The translations under genes were made by a program, and so were the position numbers. Below are positions 27,865 to 36,413 of a stretch of DNA of 64,000 nucleotides, one piece after another (the stretch's first letter is position 1; each line of letters starts with the position of its first letter). Source of the DNA: Micrococcales bacterium (GTDB lineage Bacteria; Actinomycetota; Actinomycetes; Actinomycetales; Dermatophilaceae); contig JAJTBD010000016.1 in assembly GCA_021287075.1 (NCBI GenBank), positions 25,557 to 89,556 of the forward strand, written 5' to 3'. The notes beneath the pieces were generated by a model, which saw nothing but the letters and a program-made list of their open reading frames with translations, searched no databases and was not told where the DNA came from.

Positions 27865-30201
27865 TCAGTCGCGCTCGTCGGCGGGGTAGCCGCCGTGGCC
27901 GTAGGCGTCGATCGCGTGGTCGGCGTGCTCCTCGTCGATGTCGGTGATCTGCGCGTCGCGGGCCTTGGCCGCGGCGACGGCTCCGATGAGGGCGACGGTG
28001 GCGACGGCGGCGATGCCATAGCGGATCGGCGCGTTGGCGCCCTCGCCGATGCTCAGGCCGACGACGGCCGGGGCGATGAGGACGGCCACGAGGTTCATCA
28101 CCTTGAGCAGCGGGTTGATCGCCGGGCCGGCGGTGTCCTTGAAGGGGTCGCCGACGGTGTCACCGATGACGGTGGCGCCGTGGACGGTCGAGCCCTTCAT
28201 GCCGATGCCGTCCTCGACGATCTTCTTGGCGTTGTCCCAGGCGCCACCGGAGTTGGCGAGGAAGACGGCCATGAGCGTGCCGGTGGCGATGGCGCCGGCG
28301 AGGAAGCCGGCGAGCGGCCCGACTCCGAGACCGAAGCCGACCGCCATGGGGGCGAGCACGGCGAGCAGGCCGGGCGTGGCCAGCTCGCGCAGGGAGTCGC
28401 GGGTGCACATGTCGACGACACGGCCATACTCCGGGCGGGCGGTGCCCTCCATGATCCCGGGGATGTCGCGGAACTGCCGGCGGACCTCGAGCACGATGGC
28501 GCCGGCGGCCCGGGTCACGGCGTTGATGGCCAGGCCGGAGAAGAGGAAGACGGTGGCCGCGCCGAGGAGCATGCCGATGAGTGCGCCGGGCATATAGACC
28601 TGGAAGGCCTGGAGCAGCTCGCCGACCTCCTGCTGGCTCGGCTTGGCCTCGACGAGGGCGCTGGTGACGGCGTCGTAGTAGGAGCCGAAGAGCGCGGTCG
28701 CGGCCAGGACGGCCGTGGCGATCGCGATGCCCTTGGTGATGGCCTTGGTGGTGTTGCCGACCGCGTCGAGGTCGGTCAGGACCGCCGCGCCGTTGGCGTC
28801 GACATCGCCGGACATCTCGGCGATGCCCTGGGCGTTGTCGGAGACCGGCCCGAAGGTGTCCATCGCGACGATGACGCCGACGGTGGTCAGCAGCCCGCAG
28901 CCGGCGAGGGCGATGAGGAAGAGCGAGAGCGTCAGCGAGCCGCCGCCGAGGAGGAAGGCGAGATAGACGGCCACGCCGATGACGGCGGCCGTGAAGACGG
29001 CCGACTCCATGCCCAGGCCGATGCCGGCGAGGACGACGGTGGCCGGCCCGGTGCGGGCACTGCGCGAGACGGTGAAGGCCGGGGCCTGGTCGGCGCCGGT
29101 GTAGTAGCCGGTGAGCCAGAGGATCACGCCGGCGAGGACGATGCCGATGACGACCGCTGCGACGGAGATGGCCCGCGGGTCGCCGGTCAGCTGCGCGATC
29201 GTCTCGTCGACGCTGCCGAGCTCGGCGAAGGTCCCGGGCAGATAGACATAGGCAGCGACGGCGGAGAGCAGGGCGGAGATCGCGGCCGCGAGGTAGAAGC
29301 CGCGGTTGATCGCCTGGAGCGCCGTCTGGCCGGGGCGGGTCTTGACCAGATAGACGCCGAGCAGCGCGGTCAGGGCGCCGATGGCGGGGATGATCAGCGG
29401 GAAGACCAGGCCATAGGCGCCGAATGCCGCGGAGCCGAGGATGAGCGCGGCGACCAGGGTCACGGCATACGACTCGAAGAGGTCGGCGGCCATGCCGGCG
29501 CAGTCGCCGACGTTGTCACCGACGTTGTCGGCGATCGTGGCGGCATTGCGCGGGTCGTCCTCGGGGATGTTGTTCTCGACCTTGCCGACGAGGTCGGCGC
29601 CGACGTCGGCGGCCTTGGTGAAGATGCCGCCGCCGACCCGCATGAACATCGCGAGGAGCGCTGCGCCGAAACCGAATCCCTCCAGGACCTTGGGGGCGTC
29701 GCCGCGATAGGCGAGGACGGCCGCCGAGGCCCCGAGCAGCCCGAGGCCGACGGTGAACATGCCGACGACGCCGCCGGTGCGGAAGGCGATGCGCATGCCC
29801 TCGTCGCGGCCGTTGTCGTGGCGGGCCGCCGCGGCGACGCGCACATTGGCCTTGACCGCGGTCTGCATGCCGAGGTTGCCGATGACCGCGCTGAAGGCCG
29901 CGCCGATCACAAAGAAGACCGAGCGCCCGATGCGCTCGGCCATCGACCCCGCCGGGAGGAACATCAGCACGATGAAGACCAGCACCACGAAGATGCCGAG
30001 GGTGCGGAACTGGCGGCGCAGATAGGCCTGCGCGCCCTCCTGCACCGCGGTGGCGATCTCGCGCATCCGCTCGGTGCCGGCGTCGGCCGCGAGCACCTGC
30101 CCGCGGAAGACCAGGCCCATGGCCAGTGCGATCAGGGAGATGACCGCGACCGCGATCACCAGGGTCAGGTTGAGCCCCTCCAGGGTCAACTCATTGGCCA
30201 T
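27865..30201 (-). CDS. hppA: membrane-bound proton-pumping pyrophosphatase, K+-independent type
   Basis: 778 residues with about 16 membrane helices. The pyrophosphate-binding signature TKAADVGADLVGKVE and the DDPRNAATIADNVGDNVGDCAGMAADLFESY region split by acidic residues are intact. The K+-sensitivity position reads GNTTKAITKG with Lys at about residue 486, which marks the K+-independent class II enzymes. It couples pyrophosphate hydrolysis to proton export and removes pyrophosphate made by biosynthesis. Its place beside bldG and the helicase is conserved in Streptomyces. Confidence 0.96.
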   Translation of the reverse strand: MANELTLEGLNLTLVIAVAVISLIALAMGLVFRGQVLAADAGTERMREIATAVQEGAQAYLRRQFRTLGIFVVLVFIVLMFLPAGSMAERIGRSVFFVIGAAFSAVIGNLGMQTAVKANVRVAAAARHDNGRDEGMRIAFRTGGVVGMFTVGLGLLGASAAVLAYRGDAPKVLEGFGFGAALLAMFMRVGGGIFTKAADVGADLVGKVENNIPEDDPRNAATIADNVGDNVGDCAGMAADLFESYAVTLVAALILGSAAFGAYGLVFPLIIPAIGALTALLGVYLVKTRPGQTALQAINRGFYLAAAISALLSAVAAYVYLPGTFAELGSVDETIAQLTGDPRAISVAAVVIGIVLAGVILWLTGYYTGADQAPAFTVSRSARTGPATVVLAGIGLGMESAVFTAAVIGVAVYLAFLLGGGSLTLSLFLIALAGCGLLTTVGVIVAMDTFGPVSDNAQGIAEMSGDVDANGAAVLTDLDAVGNTTKAITKGIAIATAVLAATALFGSYYDAVTSALVEAKPSQQEVGELLQAFQVYMPGALIGMLLGAATVFLFSGLAINAVTRAAGAIVLEVRRQFRDIPGIMEGTARPEYGRVVDMCTRDSLRELATPGLLAVLAPMAVGFGLGVGPLAGFLAGAIATGTLMAVFLANSGGAWDNAKKIVEDGIGMKGSTVHGATVIGDTVGDPFKDTAGPAINPLLKVMNLVAVLIAPAVVGLSIGEGANAPIRYGIAAVATVALIGAVAAAKARDAQITDIDEEHADHAIDAYGHGGYPADERD

Positions 30202-30311
30202 ACCATCCTCCTCGACGGTGCAGGTGTGGCAGACGTTACTCCCGGTCAGGCGGGTTTGGCGCCCGGACGCCTGATCGGCGGCGGGTCAGCGGGCGGGCCC
30301 GCCCCGCCGGG

Positions 30312-30647
30312 TCACTCCTGGGCGAGGGCCGCGTCGACGGAGTCGAAGATGCGGAAGACCTTGTCGAGACCGGTGATCGTGAAGACCTTGAGGATGCGCT
30401 CCTGGGTGCAGACCAGGGCGAGCGAGCCGTCGAGGACGCGGACGTGCTTGAGGCGGCCGACGAGCACGCCGAGGCCGGTCGAGTCGAGGAAGCCGACGCT
30501 CTCGAGGTCGATGACCAGGTGCGGGTGGCCGCTGTCGATGAGCCGGTCGAGGGAGTCGCGCAGCTGGGGAGCGGTGTAGACATCGATCTCGCCGTCCACG
30601 GTCACGACCGTGGGCGCGCCCTCGGTGCTCGAGACGGACAGGTCCAC
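30312..30647 (-). CDS. bldG: anti-sigma factor antagonist, STAS domain (BldG-type)
   Basis: 111 residues from GTG 30647, preceded by AGAGAGGA; the frame remains open upstream to 30686. The protein matches what I recall of Streptomyces BldG over its whole length (opening [40 protein letters not shown]). The phosphorylatable Ser is Ser56 in FLDSTG. When unphosphorylated it should bind an anti-sigma factor and free a stress sigma factor. No anti-sigma kinase gene lies next to it here, whereas Streptomyces has one adjacent. Confidence 0.9.
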   Translation of the reverse strand: MDLSVSSTEGAPTVVTVDGEIDVYTAPQLRDSLDRLIDSGHPHLVIDLESVGFLDSTGLGVLVGRLKHVRVLDGSLALVCTQERILKVFTITGLDKVFRIFDSVDAALAQE

Positions 30648-30873
30648 AGCATTCCTCTCTTGCGCGTGCTCGCGACGCGCTGACAAGCGGTTATCCGGCC
30701 CAACTGTATGCGGTCGACCCGCACATCCCTAGCAGGGACTTGTCCACAGGTCGGAGTCTGTCCGGGCGCGGGCCGGGGCCGGCGCACCTAGGATGCCGCG
30801 TGTCCGTCGACGGGCGCCACAACCTGTGGGGGTGGGCACCGTCACCCACGCGCCGATCACCCGGAGGAGAGCC

Positions 30874-31518
30874 GTGCCGACACCGCTGCTCCTCGGGGCC
30901 GCCGCCCTGGCCGCCGGCGGCGGCTGGGCCGCCCGGTCGTGGCTCCGGCACGGCGGTCATCTGCGCGAGGGCGAGCACGCCCTCCCGCGGCACGCCTGGC
31001 AGTGGGTCCCCGTGGCCAGCCTGCTGGCCGGCCTCGTGATGGCCGCGCCCCACCTCGACAGCGCCGTCCAGGCGATCGGGTATGCCGCGGCCGCACCCCT
31101 GCTGGTCACGCTCGCGGCCGTGGACCTCCAGGTCCGCCGCCTCCCCGACCGCCTCACCGCGCTGCTGGCCGCCCTGGCCGCGGGGCTGGCGACCCTGGCC
31201 GCCGCGACCGGCGGAGGCTGGGAGGCGTGGCGGCGGGCGCTGCTGGCGGGAGCGCTCCTGGGCCTGGCCTATCTCGTGCTGGCACTGATCGCCGGAGGCG
31301 GCGGCCTCGGCCTCGGAGACGTCAAGCTCGCGCCGGGCCTCGGGCTGCTGACCGGCCTGCTCGGGTGGTCGGCGGTGGTGACCGCCACCTTCCTGGCCTT
31401 CCTCTCCGGGTCGCTGCACGCGGCATACCTGCTCGCGAGGGGGCATGGGCGCAAGGCGACGCTGCCCTTCGGGCCGCATCTCGTGGTGGGCACGGTGCTG
31501 GCCGTGGCCGTGGGGTGA
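30874..31518 (+). CDS. prepilin peptidase (A24 family) of the Tad/Flp system
   Basis: 214 residues from GTG 30874, chosen for a GGAGGAG four bases upstream; the frame is open to 30793. Around six membrane helices. The two catalytic aspartates of type IV prepilin peptidases are in AAVDLQ (Asp84) and GLGLGDVK (Asp149, GxGD motif). No N-terminal methylase domain, as in TadV/CpaA. It should process the Flp pilin at 36.1 kb and possibly the TadE-like pseudopilins. Divergent from bldG; the 226 bases between (30648-30873) hold no visible gene. Confidence 0.85.
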   Translation: MPTPLLLGAAALAAGGGWAARSWLRHGGHLREGEHALPRHAWQWVPVASLLAGLVMAAPHLDSAVQAIGYAAAAPLLVTLAAVDLQVRRLPDRLTALLAALAAGLATLAAATGGGWEAWRRALLAGALLGLAYLVLALIAGGGGLGLGDVKLAPGLGLLTGLLGWSAVVTATFLAFLSGSLHAAYLLARGHGRKATLPFGPHLVVGTVLAVAVG

Positions 31519-31566
31519 CGCCCGGGGCGCGGCCGACTGTCGGCGCCCTGATCTACGGTGGCGGCG

Positions 31567-33918
31567 ATGCCCTCACTGCCGCCACTGCACGCGTCCGGGT
31601 CCTTTGACCCCGACGCGGAGCTGACGCGCCTGGCCAGCGGCCCCCGGCAGGGCCGGCTGGTCCACCGCGAGGTCGTGCCACGACGCGAGGCCGAGCGTGC
31701 GGAGTGGCCCGAGTGGGTCGCGCCGCCGGTCTATGCCGCGTTCGCCTCGGCCGGCATCGGCACGCTGTGGTCGCACCAGCGGGAGGCCGCCGACCTCGCC
31801 CATGGCGGCAGCAATGTCGTGCTCGCGACCGGCACGGCCTCGGGCAAGTCCCTCGGCTATCTGCTGCCCGTGCTCAGTGCGGTCGTCGACGGCGCCGCCG
31901 CGCCCAACGGCCGGGGTGCCACCGCGCTCTATCTCTCCCCCACCAAGGCGCTCGCCGGCGACCAGGCCGCCCGGCTCCAGCGGCTGGCCATCCCGGGCGT
32001 GCGCCACGCGGTCTATGACGGCGACACCCCCACCGACGAGCGGCGGTGGATCCGCGACCACGCCCAGCTCGTGCTCTCCAACCCCGACCTGGTGCACCAC
32101 TCGCTGCTGCCCATGCACGAGCGGTGGGCCTCCTTCCTGCGCGGGCTGCGCTATGTCGTGGTCGACGAGTGCCATATCTATCGGGGCGTCTTCGGCTCCC
32201 ACATCGCCGCGGTGCTGCGCCGGCTGCGTCGGGTCGCCGCGCGCTACGGCTCCTATCCCACCTTCGTCCTGGCCTCCGCGACCGTCGACTCCCCCGCCGA
32301 GCACGCCTCAGCCCTGGTCGGTATGCCGTGTGTGCCGGTCGAGCGCGACGGCTCCCCGCGCGAGGCGATGACCGTGGGGCTGTGGGAGCCCGAGACGGCC
32401 GGGGACGGCAGCCGCCGGTCGGCCACGACCGAGGCGGCCGAGCTCCTCGCCACGCTCGTCGGCGATGGGGTGCAGACGGTGGCCTTCGCGCGCTCGCGGG
32501 CCGGGGTGGAGGCGCTGTCGACCTCTGCCCGGCGACTGCTCGCGGGGGTGCGACCGGGCAGCGAGGCGGCGGTCGCGGCATACCGCGGTGGCTATCTGCC
32601 CGAGGAGAGACGCGACCTGGAGCGCGGACTGCGCACCGGTGAGCTGCTGGGCGTCGCCGCGACCAATGCCCTCGAGCTCGGCGTCGACATCTCGGGGCTC
32701 GACGCCGTGCTGCTCGCGGGCTGGCCCTCGAGGCGGGCGTCCTTCTGGCAGCAGGCCGGCCGGGCCGGGCGCAGCGGATCCCGCTCTCTCGCAGTGCTCG
32801 TCGCCGCGGATGACCCGCTCGACACCTATCTGGTCCACCACCCGGAGGCGATCTTCGGGCAGCCGGTGGAGACCACTGTCATGGACCCGTGGAATCCCAA
32901 TGTCATCGGGCCGCACCTCGGGGCGGCGGCGGCCGAGCTGCCGCTGCGCGAGGAGGACCTGGCCGACTGGGGGCCGCAGGCGCGCGAGCTGGTCAACATC
33001 CTCGTCGCCCGGGGCGTCCTGCGCCGGCGGCCCGCGGGGTGGTACTGGGCGCGCGAGGACCGGGCCGCCGACCATGTCTACCTGCGCGGGGCCGGCGAGA
33101 CGGTCGCGATCGTGGAGCGGCGCAGCGGCCGGGTGATCGGCACCGTCGACGACTCCTCGGCGCACGCACAGGTCCACACCGGGGCTGTCCACCTGCACCA
33201 GGGCGAGACCTATGTCGTGACCGCGCTCGATCTCGAGGCCGCCACCGCAGACGTGGTGCGCGGCGACCCGGGCTGGAGCACCCACGCGCAGTCCGAGAGC
33301 TCCTTCGAGATCCTCGACGAGGAGCGCTCGATCACCTGGGGAGCAGCACGGATCTGCTTCGGGCCGGTGCGGGTGACCACCCAGGTCACCTCCTTCCTGC
33401 GGCGGCTGCCGAGCGGCGAGATCATCGGCCGCCATCCCCTCGACCTGCCTGCCCGGTCGCTGCGCACCAAGGCGGTGTGGTGGACCCTGCCCGTCGAGGA
33501 GCTCGCCCTGGCCGGGGTCGGCGAGGCCGACGCGCCCGGCGCGCTGCATGCCGCCGAGCATGCCGCGATCGGCATGCTCCCGCTCGTGGCCACCTCCGAC
33601 CGGTGGGATGTCGGCGGGGTCTCCACGCTGGTCCATCCCGACACCGGCCTGCCGACGGTGATGGTCTATGACGGGCACCCCGGCGGGGCCGGCTTCGCCG
33701 AGCGCGCCTTCGAGGCGTTCCAGGCCTGGACCTCCGCCACCCGGGAGGCGATCCGGTCCTGCCCCTGCCAGCGCGGGTGCCCTGGGTGCGTGCAGTCGCC
33801 CAAGTGCGGCAACGGCAACGAGCCCCTCGACAAGGCCGGCGCGGTGGCGCTGCTCTCACACCTCCTTTCGGAGGGTCCCCCGGAGGGTCAGCGCGCATCT
33901 GGGCAGGTGGGCGGCTAG
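31567..33918 (+). CDS. DEAD/DEAH-box helicase with DUF1998 domain (MrfA/YprA/Hrq1-like)
   Basis: 783 residues. SF2 motifs: Walker A TGTASGKSLGY, VVDECHIYRG (DEVH-type motif II), SATVDSP (motif III region), and NALELGVDISGLDAVL with QQAGRAGR (motifs V-VI). The C-terminal DUF1998 has a four-cysteine cluster CPCQRGCPGC near residues 727-736. The related B. subtilis MrfA acts in repair of mitomycin-type lesions. It is the marker gene next to tad loci in actinobacteria ('helicase/secretion neighborhood'). ATG 31567 chosen over GTG 31558. Confidence 0.92.
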   Translation: MPSLPPLHASGSFDPDAELTRLASGPRQGRLVHREVVPRREAERAEWPEWVAPPVYAAFASAGIGTLWSHQREAADLAHGGSNVVLATGTASGKSLGYLLPVLSAVVDGAAAPNGRGATALYLSPTKALAGDQAARLQRLAIPGVRHAVYDGDTPTDERRWIRDHAQLVLSNPDLVHHSLLPMHERWASFLRGLRYVVVDECHIYRGVFGSHIAAVLRRLRRVAARYGSYPTFVLASATVDSPAEHASALVGMPCVPVERDGSPREAMTVGLWEPETAGDGSRRSATTEAAELLATLVGDGVQTVAFARSRAGVEALSTSARRLLAGVRPGSEAAVAAYRGGYLPEERRDLERGLRTGELLGVAATNALELGVDISGLDAVLLAGWPSRRASFWQQAGRAGRSGSRSLAVLVAADDPLDTYLVHHPEAIFGQPVETTVMDPWNPNVIGPHLGAAAAELPLREEDLADWGPQARELVNILVARGVLRRRPAGWYWAREDRAADHVYLRGAGETVAIVERRSGRVIGTVDDSSAHAQVHTGAVHLHQGETYVVTALDLEAATADVVRGDPGWSTHAQSESSFEILDEERSITWGAARICFGPVRVTTQVTSFLRRLPSGEIIGRHPLDLPARSLRTKAVWWTLPVEELALAGVGEADAPGALHAAEHAAIGMLPLVATSDRWDVGGVSTLVHPDTGLPTVMVYDGHPGGAGFAERAFEAFQAWTSATREAIRSCPCQRGCPGCVQSPKCGNGNEPLDKAGAVALLSHLLSEGPPEGQRASGQVGG

Positions 33919-33968
33919 CCTCGACGCACGATGGACTCTTTTGTCCCCACATACCTGGAGGTCTCATC

Positions 33969-34361
33969 GTGATCCTGCTCGGCCTGCTCCTCATCCTGCT
34001 CGCCATCGGTCTGGGCGCCCTGCTCTACCTGGCGACCTACGACCAGACCGGCGCCAACGCCGCCCTCGACCTCGACGCCGGCCCCTTCTCGGCCAGCGTC
34101 CACCCGCTGTGGCTCGTCATCGGCGGCGCCCTGGCCATGCTCCTGCTCTGGATGGGCTGGGCCCTGATCCGCGCCTCCGCCCGCAGCAAGGCCAAGCGCC
34201 GCCGTGAGAACAAGGAGCTGGAGCGCCAGGCCCAGGCCGACCGCGCGGAGCGGGAGCGCCTCGCCGCGCAGCAGACCCGCGAGCGCCAGGTGGGCGAGCG
34301 GGAGCGCTTCGACACCGGCTCGACCGCCGAGGGCCGATACACCGACCGCGAGCGCTACTGA
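33969..34361 (+). CDS. small membrane protein with charged C-terminal helix
   Basis: 130 residues from GTG 33969, seven bases after GGAGGT. Two membrane helices (about residues 1-22 and 45-65), then ~60 residues of Arg/Glu-rich coiled-coil-like sequence. Family not recognised; a membrane protein in this place is common beside the helicase in actinobacteria. A 13-codon ORF at 33931-33972 ends on the start codon (GTGA) and might couple translation, or may be chance. The 3' end and stop codon lie inside an imperfect 32-base tandem repeat. Confidence 0.75.
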   Translation: MILLGLLLILLAIGLGALLYLATYDQTGANAALDLDAGPFSASVHPLWLVIGGALAMLLLWMGWALIRASARSKAKRRRENKELERQAQADRAERERLAAQQTRERQVGERERFDTGSTAEGRYTDRERY

Positions 34362-34418
34362 CCGACTGCGCTGCCGACCGCGAGCGCCACTGAGCGACAG
34401 CGCTGCCGACCGAGAGTG
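34342..34418 (+). repeat. 32-bp imperfect tandem repeat spanning a stop codon
   Basis: Copies at 34342-34373 and 34374-34405 (29 of 32 bases identical) and a partial third at 34406-34418. The first copy contains the end and stop codon of the small membrane gene; the second repeats the TACTGA/CACTGA stop region outside the gene. Suggests a local slippage duplication. Confidence 0.85.
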
Positions 34419-34427
34419 TCAGGGCAG

Positions 34428-34456
34428 GGGGCCGCCACCGATCCGGTGGCGGCCCC
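34428..34456 (+). terminator. factor-independent terminator of the small membrane gene
   Basis: A 13-bp perfect GC-rich stem (34428-34440 with 34444-34456) with an ATC loop, followed by TTCC. It separates the helicase unit from the TauE gene. Confidence 0.85.
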
Positions 34457-34482
34457 TTCCGTCTCGGCGCTGACTCCGATTC

Positions 34483-34498
34483 ATACCCCCTGGGGTAT
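34483..34498. promoter_or_regulatory. CsoR/CstR-type operator upstream of the TauE gene
   Basis: ATACCCC-CT-GGGGTAT is a perfect palindrome with G/C tracts flanked by AT, the form of operators bound by CsoR-family repressors; the persulfide sensor CstR uses very similar ATACCC/GGGTAT sites. It overlaps a possible -10 element (TATGAT, 34498-34503), 31 bases before the TauE start. No csoR-type gene lies in the window. Confidence 0.7.
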
Positions 34499-34533
34499 AT
34501 GATGCTGCTCCCTGACCTCGTCGACGGAGAACC

Positions 34534-35295
34534 GTGGTGGCCCTGCCAGTCCTCACCCTGAGCCTCGCCGTGCTGGTCGGGGTGCTGCTCGGTCTCCTCG
34601 GCGGCGGCGGCTCGATCCTGACCGTGCCGCTGCTGGCCTATGTCGCCCAGCTGCCGGCCAAGGAGGCCATCGCCACCTCGCTCGTCGTGGTCGGCACGAC
34701 GAGCGCCGTCGCCGCGGTCTCGCACGCCCGGGCCGGGCGGGTCCAGTGGCGCACCGGGCTCGTCTTCGGCGCCGCGGGCATGGTCGGCGCCTATCTCGGC
34801 GGCCGGCTCTCCGAGCTGTTCGACGGCAAGGTCCTGCTCATCATCTTCGCGGTGGTCATGCTCGTGGCCGCGGTCGCGATGATCCGCCCCCGCCACGAGC
34901 CCGACCCCGACGCCGTCCCCGACCACCTCCCGGTGGCCCGCACCCTCGCCCAGGGCCTTGGCGTCGGCGTGATCACCGGCCTGGTCGGCGCCGGCGGCGG
35001 CTTCCTGATCGTGCCCGCCCTGGCACTCCTCGCCGGCCTGCCGATGCAGCTGGCCGTCGGCACCTCCCTGGTGGTCATCGCCATGAACTCCGCGGCAGCC
35101 CTGGCCGGCTATGTCGCCTCGACCCGCATCGACTGGACCACCGCCGGGCTGGTGACCCTCGCGGCGGTGGCCGGGTCCTTTGTCGGAGCCGCGCTGACCA
35201 GCCGGGTCGAGCCGGCGCGGCTGCGCCGCGCCTTCGGCTTCTTCGTGCTCGCGATGGGCGCCTTCCAGCTCACCAAGGAGCTGGTGGGCTTCTGA
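34534..35295 (+). CDS. TauE/SafE-family sulfite/sulfur-anion exporter
   Basis: 253 residues, seven to eight membrane helices in two related halves; each half opens with a glycine-rich hairpin (LLGLLGGGGSILTVPLL near residue 20 and GLVGAGGGFLIVPAL near 150), diagnostic of the TauE/SafE family (PF01925). Members export sulfite, sulfoacetate or related anions. The CsoR/CstR-like operator upstream suggests induction by persulfide/sulfite (or copper) stress. GTG 34534 start with GGAG seven bases upstream; 34537 is also possible. Confidence 0.88.
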   Translation: MVALPVLTLSLAVLVGVLLGLLGGGGSILTVPLLAYVAQLPAKEAIATSLVVVGTTSAVAAVSHARAGRVQWRTGLVFGAAGMVGAYLGGRLSELFDGKVLLIIFAVVMLVAAVAMIRPRHEPDPDAVPDHLPVARTLAQGLGVGVITGLVGAGGGFLIVPALALLAGLPMQLAVGTSLVVIAMNSAAALAGYVASTRIDWTTAGLVTLAAVAGSFVGAALTSRVEPARLRRAFGFFVLAMGAFQLTKELVGF

Positions 35296-35305
35296 GCCGC
35301 AACCC

Positions 35306-35692
35306 CTAACCGGCGCCCATGCCAGGGCCGGCCCGCGCGGCCCCGTCGGCACTGCGCGGCAACCCCGGCAGCGGGGCGGAGATGACCGCCCGGACCCGCA
35401 CCACGGCGACACCCGCGCCGTCGAGACCGCAGGCGGTCATCGTCGTGCCGTTGCGGGCCGTCACGGTGGAGGCTGCCGCGCACGCCTGCCCCGGGCTGCC
35501 GCCGGACTGCCAGGTCGCCGCCGCGGCGAGCGCCCCCAGATCGGCCCCGGCGCGCGCGGTGTGGGTCGCCCGGACGGTCGAGACCACCGACAGCGCGCCG
35601 ACGACCAGGACGAGCACCGCCCCGATCGCCCCGACGACAAGCACCGTCCCCGAACCACGCTCCCCCGCCACACGGGACCGTCCCGGCCTCAT
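35306..35692 (-). CDS. tad-locus pseudopilin-like membrane protein (Rv3654c type)
   Basis: 128 residues. A short basic N-terminus with ERGSGTVLVVGAIGAVLVLV gives a single N-terminal membrane helix of pseudopilin type, followed by a small extracytoplasmic domain with two Cys. This matches the 'helicase/secretion neighborhood TadE-like' family (Rv3654c of M. tuberculosis). Start overlaps the stop of the TadE-like gene (ATGA), last gene of the minor-pilin group. Exact role in the pilus is not known. Confidence 0.8.
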   Translation of the reverse strand: MRPGRSRVAGERGSGTVLVVGAIGAVLVLVVGALSVVSTVRATHTARAGADLGALAAAATWQSGGSPGQACAAASTVTARNGTTMTACGLDGAGVAVVRVRAVISAPLPGLPRSADGAARAGPGMGAG

Positions 35693-36060
35693 GGCCCAGC
35701 CCCTCCCCCTGCGAGGGACTGCTCGACGACCGCCACGGCAGTCGCCCTGGGGCTGAAGGAGACTCCGGCCAGCCGGAGCAGCCCTCGGGGGCGGCCGACG
35801 ACGGTGACGCTCGATGACGCATCGCCGGCACTGACCGAGACCGCGGCCCCGGCCGGTGCGGCCTGGCGGGCCGCACTGCTGCCCGCCCCCGTCTCCCCAC
35901 GCGCCACCAGTCGCACCCCGGCTCGGGCCGCGTCGACGCAGCGGATCTGGTCGACGCCGGTCATCACGGCCGAGAGCGCGAGCGCCAGCACGAGCAGGAG
36001 CGCCGGCATGGCGACGGCCAGCTCGGCCGTCGCCATGCCTGCATCCCGACGAGGGGACAC
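35689..36060 (-). CDS. TadE-like minor pseudopilin (Rv3655c type)
   Basis: 123 residues from GTG 36060, three bases after the Flp pilin stop. The hydrophobic segment MATAELAVAMPALLLVLALA has the Glu at the position typical of TadE-like proteins, followed by VDQIRCVDAARAGVR, the conserved segment after the helix. Extracytoplasmic C-terminus ~80 residues. Part of a compact three-gene set flp-tadE-(Rv3654c-like). Confidence 0.82.
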   Translation of the reverse strand: MSPRRDAGMATAELAVAMPALLLVLALALSAVMTGVDQIRCVDAARAGVRLVARGETGAGSSAARQAAPAGAAVSVSAGDASSSVTVVGRPRGLLRLAGVSFSPRATAVAVVEQSLAGGGAGP

Positions 36061-36062
36061 GG

Positions 36063-36257
36063 TCAGGAACCCGTCCCCAGCGCCGCGGTGATGACACCGG
36101 CCAGCGCGGACTTCACCGGCCCCGACTTCACCACCACCATCAGCACCGCGGCGAACGCGCACGCGGCCAGCGTGCCCACGGCATACTCCGCCGTGGTCAT
36201 CCCGGCCTCCGCACGCTCCTGAAGCCGCCTGAATCGACGGACCAGTCGATTGGTCAT
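36063..36257 (-). CDS. flp: Flp-type major pilin (DUF4244)
   Basis: 64 residues from ATG 36257. A 19-residue basic leader ends in Gly19, followed by MTTAEYAVG: Glu at +5 and Tyr at +6 after the cleavage site is the Flp-pilin signature recognised by TadV-type prepilin peptidases. One long hydrophobic helix then a short tail. It should be the pilus subunit assembled by the tadABC-like genes at 37.8-41.2 kb, from which it is separated by a phosphatase and an SDR gene. The 156 bases upstream probably hold its promoter; I see no clear boxes. Confidence 0.85.
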   Translation of the reverse strand: MTNRLVRRFRRLQERAEAGMTTAEYAVGTLAACAFAAVLMVVVKSGPVKSALAGVITAALGTGS

Positions 36258-36413
36258 GAGCCATTTCCCTTCGCTCCCAAGGGGATTGGAGACTCTCTCC
36301 CCGGCTGTCGCCGGCCCCTCACCCAAGGCTGGCGAGCGCCTTGGCGCGGGGCGAGGGGTGGCTGCGGAGCTGTGGACGAGGGCGGGCGGCGGCGCGGGCC
36401 TGTGGACAGCGGC

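Noticed and set aside
30291..30304. GGGCGGGCCCGCCC palindrome after bldG as a terminator
   Set aside because: Short, fully G/C and without a tail; may be chance in this composition, so not listed as a feature.
27640..30579. 979-codon ORF on the + strand, the longest in the window
   Set aside because: Antisense to hppA and bldG; a by-product of third-position GC, not a gene.
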